8,714 nt of DNA from contig CAYXBP010000040.1 of NCBI GenBank assembly GCA_964463355.1, positions 1-8,714 on the forward strand, read 5' to 3'. Shown in pieces: positions 6,673 to 8,714 of this stretch. The notes below the pieces were generated by a model. The model had not been told where the DNA came from. It did not search any database and saw only the letters and a program-made list of their open reading frames with translations. The number at the start of each line of letters is the position of its first letter. The stretch's first letter is position 1. A program made the translations under genes and the position numbers. The stretch is from Firm-04 sp964463355. Lineage in GTDB: Bacteria > Bacillota > Clostridia > Oscillospirales > Ruminococcaceae.

Positions 6673-6779
6673 ACCACAAAACAAGCATTCTCACAAAGTC
6701 AATCAGATGTTGTCGTCATCTGGCTGATGGGGCACATTGGGGGGTTCAGTCCTAATGTGTTCCGTGGGGGTGCTTTTTT
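6673..6779 (+). ncRNA. candidate structured small RNA (~107 nt)
   Basis: The unit begins at a consensus promoter and ends in GGTGCTTTTTT (T6 at 6774-6779). The GGTGCTTTT near the 3' end is complementary to AAAAGCACC at 6667-6675, so the 5' and 3' ends can pair and form the terminator stem. Inside are CAGATG/CATCTG (6694-6699 with 6707-6712) and a 10-bp stem GGGGCACATT/AATGTGTTCC (6729-6738 with 6754-6763). It lacks the GGAAGGAAGCA-type core of SRP RNA, and I do not recognise another family. It runs antisense to the 3' half of the short minus-strand ORF at 6699-6890, so it could be an antisense regulator (inference). Confidence 0.5.
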
Positions 6780-6890
6780 GATACCATTGTTGTAGCACTT
6801 TTTTGTTTTCTTGTAAAGAGTTGTTTGGAACTTTCTCAAAATTTGTCGGGATGCACAAATGCTATACAATGATAGTCTTTTTTGTTCCAT
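6699..6890 (-). pseudogene. short, probably frameshifted ORF behind an attenuator-like leader
   Basis: An ATG at 6890 with AAGGGG 5 nt upstream follows directly after the leader terminator and opens a 63-aa frame starting MEQKRLSLYSI. The rest of that frame is Lys-, Cys- and Pro-rich and does not look like a folded protein. A second minus-strand frame (about 6693-6850), offset by two, looks more like a real C-terminus, with NKKVLQQWYQKS and a Pro/Asp-rich tail ending DDDNI. This suggests one gene broken by an indel near 6855. The N-terminus faintly recalls ToxN-family starts (LxLYxI), but this is too short to prove. The plus-strand small RNA overlaps it. Confidence 0.35.
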
Positions 6891-6907
6891 AAAAACCCCT
6901 TGTAAAG

Positions 6908-6937
6908 ACAAAAAGCTACGGACGAACCGTAGCTTTT
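6908..6937 (-). terminator. terminator at the end of the attenuator-like leader
   Basis: AAAAGCTACGG (6911-6921) and CCGTAGCTTTT (6927-6937) form an 11-bp stem with a 5-nt loop. On the minus strand it is followed by TTTTTG and lies 18 bp before the ATG at 6890, the classic position for conditional termination. Confidence 0.75.
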
Positions 6938-6966
6938 CTTTTAAAAGTTTCCACTTTCGGTAGGAC

Positions 6967-6999
6967 TCACCGCTTTTTACAGGAATCAAGGATTCCCAT
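6967..6999 (-). CDS. possible 10-aa leader peptide (uORF)
   Basis: ATG at 6999 and TGA at 6967 give MGILDSCKKR inside the structured leader. No good Shine-Dalgarno stands at the usual distance; GGAGAG is about 14 nt upstream and is itself paired. Its place among the hairpins fits an attenuator leader peptide, but translation is only inferred. Confidence 0.3.
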   Translation of the reverse strand: MGILDSCKKR

Positions 7000-7025
7000 A
7001 CTCGGGAGAGAATCTCTCCACCAAT

Positions 7026-7054
7026 ATTGTAACACATTGTTCGGAAAATGTCAA
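7026..7054 (-). promoter_or_regulatory. promoter of the attenuator-like leader
   Basis: The minus strand has a perfect TTGACA (7049-7054), a 17-bp spacer and TACAAT (7026-7031). It is placed about 45 bp after the toxin gene stop, so the leader is a separate unit from the toxin gene. Confidence 0.8.
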
Positions 7055-7072
7055 CCCTTTTGTTCTGGCAAT

Positions 7073-7092
7073 TTGTGCCATATGTGGCACAA
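7073..7092. repeat. left copy of a near-palindromic boundary repeat
   Basis: TTGTGCCA (7073-7080) and TGGCACAA (7085-7092) form a perfect 8-bp inverted repeat around TATG, 5 bp after the toxin stop codon. Read on the minus strand it matches 18 of 20 bases of the sequence at 8063-8082, so the two are inverted copies flanking the toxin-antitoxin module. It could also serve as the toxin gene's terminator hairpin, though no T-tract follows. Confidence 0.6.
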
Positions 7093-7097
7093 TCGCA

Positions 7098-7808
7098 TCA
7101 TTTCAATCCAGCAGCAATCCCAGATATGACCATTCTTGCCTGTTCTTCAAATTCCTTCGGCACTCGTACAATCAGCCGTGTTTCTTTTTGTGTGTATTCA
7201 CAAGGAATCCCTTCTTTTTTGAGGGTATCCAACTGTCTTTGGGTCAATTCAAAATAGAAGTATTTTCTTTCTGTCGCTTGCGCCTGGCTTGGTATTTCGT
7301 ACCCATGCTGTTGGCAATATGCATGACAAGCCTGTTCAAGCAATTTGAAGTCGCAGCTGTTATGCATCAAATCGGCACTGGCGTGTGCAGTGATTCTTGT
7401 ATAGGCAGCGTGTGCCATTTTTTGAATTTTGTCCTTGTTTCTCCGGCAGAAAGCAAGTTCTTTTCTAACTTTTTCACGGCGGTCAATATTCGGGATTTCA
7501 TCTCTCACCAGTATGGAAAGTACCTCTTTTGGCATCGGAAGCATATACGCAAAACGAAGTGTACCTACAATTGGCTTTCGCTTATCTTTTACGATAATTA
7601 GCAGGTCATCTTGTTTGTTGTGGATATGGTGCGAAATCGGCACAAAATATGAGAAGCCATTGACAGATAACACAGCTCCATAAAAGAACTTGTTGTTCCC
7701 ACTTTGATATCTAACATTCGGAACACGTGTAAATCCTCGCGCTGCTTGTTCAAATGCTTTCAAAAATGCAATGTATTCAAGATCAACATTGTAAAAATCG
7801 ACTTTCAT
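7098..7808 (-). CDS. type III toxin-antitoxin endoribonuclease toxin, ToxN/AbiQ/CptN-like
   Basis: This 236-aa protein resembles the ToxN/AbiQ family: RNases that process their own repeat RNA antitoxin, are inhibited by it, and often defend against phage. Family features in order: LEYIAFLKAFE (10-20), KFFYGAVLSVNGFSYFVPIS (40-59, the central strands carrying the active-site region with Ser59), GTLRFAYMLPMP (82-93), a helix with KELAFCRRNKDKI (116-128) and CDFKLLEQAC (152-161). Classical members are about 150-185 aa. Here residues about 178-236 form an extra domain of strand-helix-strand-strand-helix appearance that I cannot assign. The ATG at 7808 has AGGAG 9 nt upstream, just after the terminator that separates it from the antitoxin repeats. 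Toxin and antitoxin share one promoter, with some readthrough expected to give toxin mRNA. The repeat array upstream strongly supports the call. Confidence 0.9.
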   Translation of the reverse strand: MKVDFYNVDLEYIAFLKAFEQAARGFTRVPNVRYQSGNNKFFYGAVLSVNGFSYFVPISHHIHNKQDDLLIIVKDKRKPIVGTLRFAYMLPMPKEVLSILVRDEIPNIDRREKVRKELAFCRRNKDKIQKMAHAAYTRITAHASADLMHNSCDFKLLEQACHAYCQQHGYEIPSQAQATERKYFYFELTQRQLDTLKKEGIPCEYTQKETRLIVRVPKEFEEQARMVISGIAAGLK

Positions 7809-7822
7809 ACTAATCTTCTCCT

Positions 7823-7858
7823 AAAAACATAAGGGAACAGACAAATGCCTGCCCCCTT
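7823..7858 (-). terminator. terminator between RNA antitoxin and toxin gene
   Basis: On the minus strand AAGGGGGCAGGC (7847-7858) pairs along all 12 positions, with some G-T pairs, with GTCTGTTCCCTT (7831-7842) around ATTT. ATG and then five Ts follow. In known type III modules a leaky terminator here sets the antitoxin-to-toxin ratio. Confidence 0.85.
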
Positions 7859-7871
7859 GTGATTGCTTTTC

Positions 7872-7984
7872 TCTCGCATTTTACAGGCTGCGAAGCACCT
7901 ACGATCACAAATCTCGCATTTTACAGGCTGCGAAGCACCTACGATCACAAATCTCGCATTTTACAGGCTGCGAAGCACCTACGA
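7872..7984 (-). ncRNA. type III antitoxin RNA: 2.8 tandem 40-nt repeats
   Basis: Three head-to-tail units with a period of exactly 40 (7873, 7913, 7953) are identical over the whole shared length and have no spacers. On the minus strand each unit contains, in order, AGG, TCGCA, CCT and TGCGA. The interleaved AGG/CCT and TCGCA/TGCGA pairs make an H-type pseudoknot, the fold of known type III antitoxins. The GTAAAATG in each unit contains AAAT, similar to the adenine-rich cut sites of ToxN enzymes. Cutting there would release 40-nt monomers that can still form the pseudoknot. The array lies between its promoter and the terminator, directly upstream of the toxin gene on the same strand. Confidence 0.9.
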
Positions 7985-8015
7985 GAAGATGAGCAATCCA
8001 ACATCTATTATTTGT

Positions 8016-8044
8016 ATTATACACGGTTTCGAACGAGATGTCAA
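8016..8044 (-). promoter_or_regulatory. promoter of the antitoxin-toxin operon
   Basis: The minus strand carries a perfect TTGACA (8039-8044), a 17-bp spacer and a perfect TATAAT (8016-8021). Transcription should start near 8009, about 25 nt before the first repeat. Such a full-consensus promoter fits the need for abundant antitoxin RNA. Confidence 0.9.
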
Positions 8045-8062
8045 GCATTTTCTTCCGAAAGT

Positions 8063-8082
8063 TGCGCCACATATGGCAAAAT
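8063..8082. repeat. right copy of the near-palindromic boundary repeat
   Basis: TTGCGCCACATATGGCAAAA lies 18 bp outside the antitoxin promoter. It differs from the minus-strand reading of 7073-7092 at two positions. Both copies are followed, going outward, by a second TTGCCA after a few A/T bases (7065-7070 region and 8087-8092), so similarity extends to about 30 bp with a 2-bp gap. Confidence 0.55.
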
Positions 8083-8121
8083 TATTGCCATGCTCGCGCC
8101 GAACAATAAAATAATGGTTGT

Positions 8122-8583
8122 CTACGAATGGCTCATGGCATCAATGGGAGCTTCAAACACATAGACCTTTTCGGCACAGCTGCCATCCATGCGGAAGCCA
8201 AACCGCTTGTCGCTGCCGCTGCATTCCCCTCGATACTGCTTACCTTGCACCGTACTGCGGAACGCTGCGTACTTTGGCTGATCCTTTTCATCCTTGCCAA
8301 CAAACACCACATTGCCCCTGCCATCCTGATACATCTTCTTTTCCCTCATCATAGCAGAAACGATATCTGGATCAATGCCTCTGGTCTGGGTCAGATATGC
8401 AAAGGCTCTGCTGTATTTGCCGTCCGTGGGATCCGGCATCTGCAGCTGCTTGTCAGTGCTGTAATCTGAATAGGAAGGTGCAACCTCCGGTGTGATATGC
8501 GGCGTATCGTGGCAAAGCGCACAGACAGCCTCTTGGAATGTTTTACCCAGCACCTTCTGGATCCACAATTCATGATCGTTACA
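8122..8583 (-). pseudogene. DUF3991/toprim domain protein fragment of an ICE
   Basis: An open frame of about 150 codons matches the middle of the conjugative-element protein with a CHC2-like zinc finger, DUF3991 and toprim domain. VLGKTFQEAV at the start is the end of the zinc-finger region. Then comes a DUF3991 stretch with YLTQTRGIDPDIV and GNVVFVGKDEKDQPKYAAFR. It ends inside the toprim motif (YVFEAPIDAMS) after two unrelated residues. The N-terminus is also missing: a TGA precedes the frame at 8584-8586, and the only start would be an unsupported TTG at 8568. Intact relatives are about twice as long or more. It is therefore broken at both ends and presumably non-functional, and the 3' break is only about 45 bp from the boundary repeat. 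Confidence 0.8.
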
Positions 8584-8600
8584 TCACTTCGCGAAGATGT
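8581..8600. repeat. palindrome at the junction of the two ICE fragments
   Basis: CTTCGCGAAG (8587-8596) is a perfect 10-bp palindrome. With a 2-nt bulge the flanking ACATC (8581-8585) also pairs with GATGT (8596-8600). It lies exactly where the methylase similarity ends and the toprim similarity begins, so it may mark the deletion or insertion scar. Confidence 0.4.
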
Positions 8601-8714
8601 GAGGTGCTGCGCTATTTTAGCGGTAACCGTATCCAATTCTACGCCCACTACACCACCGTTGCCGATGCTGTGCGGCATTCTGGTGATGAAATTGGCAGTA
8701 CCGCAAGCTGGTTC
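8601..8714 (-). pseudogene. fragment of an ICE N6-adenine methylase/helicase
   Basis: The minus-strand frame entering from the window edge reads EPACGTANF and then GNGGVVGVELDTVTAKIAQHL. The first part is the AdoMet-binding motif I of the N6-adenine methylase part of the very large SNF2/methylase proteins of conjugative transposons (typically EPxCGxGNF...). The second matches their following GVELDxxTxRIAQxL segment. Similarity stops near 8601 and the toprim fragment follows in another frame. Only about 38 codons are visible and the upstream part is outside the window. Two separate ICE genes have therefore been joined by a deletion. Confidence 0.65.

Larger units (their letters stand above)
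6908..7020 (-). ncRNA. attenuator-like structured leader RNA
   Basis: On the minus strand the ~110-nt RNA can form five successive hairpins: GGAGAG/CTCTCC, GGAATC/GATTCC, CGGT/ACCG, AAAGT/ACTTT and the terminator at 6911-6937. A small ORF within it (6967-6999) encodes MGILDSCKKR, and its stop codon lies at the base of the third hairpin. A promoter, short peptide, alternating hairpins and terminator ahead of a gene start is the layout of translation-responsive attenuators, such as those upstream of antibiotic-resistance genes. A stand-alone small RNA is the alternative. I do not recognise a T-box or a named riboswitch. The gene it would control appears broken. Confidence 0.5.

Noticed and set aside
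6673..6779. SRP RNA, 6S RNA or tracrRNA
   Set aside because: The SRP core motif, the large 6S bubble and any cas9 or matching repeat are all absent.
6908..7020. T-box leader
   Set aside because: The conserved T-box bulge sequence (like TGGNACCGC) is not found, and no aminoacyl-tRNA synthetase or amino-acid gene follows.
7872..7984. CRISPR array
   Set aside because: The 40-bp units abut exactly with no unique spacers between them, and no cas gene is present. The ToxN-like gene downstream explains them as a type III antitoxin.
7859..8164. Plus-strand repeat-containing proteins across the 40-bp repeats
   Set aside because: The frames are open only because of the short repeat sequence. They lack ribosome sites and run antisense to the antitoxin RNA and its promoter.
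8391..8678. A complete 95-aa ICE protein
   Set aside because: Only its first third resembles the methylase. The rest is an out-of-frame reading of the toprim fragment.

Overview
The window looks like chromosome of a gut-type Firmicute in the class Clostridia, probably Ruminococcus-like. This is inferred from protein families and style: a DUF4298 protein, a DHHW/AlgX-like exported protein, a membrane-anchored parvulin, a DAGK-family lipid kinase, strong sigma-A-type promoters, and remnants of a Tn1549-like integrative conjugative element (ICE). No taxonomic marker gene is present.

Backbone (about 1-6180). A minus-strand tRNA-Pro(UGG) with encoded CCA comes first, then a small DUF4298 gene, all transcribed leftwards. 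Next is a three-gene minus-strand operon: a GNAT acetyltransferase, an AlgX/DHHW-like exported protein that lacks the expected serine nucleophile, and a membrane-anchored PpiC/PrsA-like foldase. It has a clear promoter and a hairpin terminator. A second minus-strand operon holds a diacylglycerol-kinase-family lipid kinase and a PIN/NYN-like nuclease, also with a good promoter and a strong T7 terminator. A plus-strand tRNA-Gln(CUG) closes the backbone.

Accessory region (about 6180-8714). To the right of tRNA-Gln the DNA becomes gene-poor and mosaic. The centrepiece is a type III (protein-RNA) toxin-antitoxin module of the ToxN/AbiQ/CptN class, at about 7098-8044 on the minus strand. Its parts are a consensus promoter, three exact head-to-tail 40-nt repeats that can fold as an H-type pseudoknot (the RNA antitoxin), an intrinsic terminator, a Shine-Dalgarno sequence and a 236-aa ToxN-like endoribonuclease with a C-terminal extension. 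Inverted copies of a roughly 20-bp near-palindrome lie just outside the toxin stop and just outside the antitoxin promoter, so the module looks like a bounded cassette of about 1 kb. It abuts an ICE remnant: a DUF3991/toprim gene cut off inside its toprim motif, preceded by a short fragment of an N6-adenine methylase/helicase.

Between the toxin and tRNA-Gln are two small, highly structured transcription units with near-perfect promoters. A minus-strand attenuator-like leader (10-codon uORF, a series of hairpins, terminator) leads into a short and probably broken ORF. A convergent plus-strand RNA of about 107 nt has pairing 5' and 3' ends and a T6 tail, and it overlaps that ORF in antisense. 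I recognise neither as a named RNA family, and they are the least explained parts of the window.
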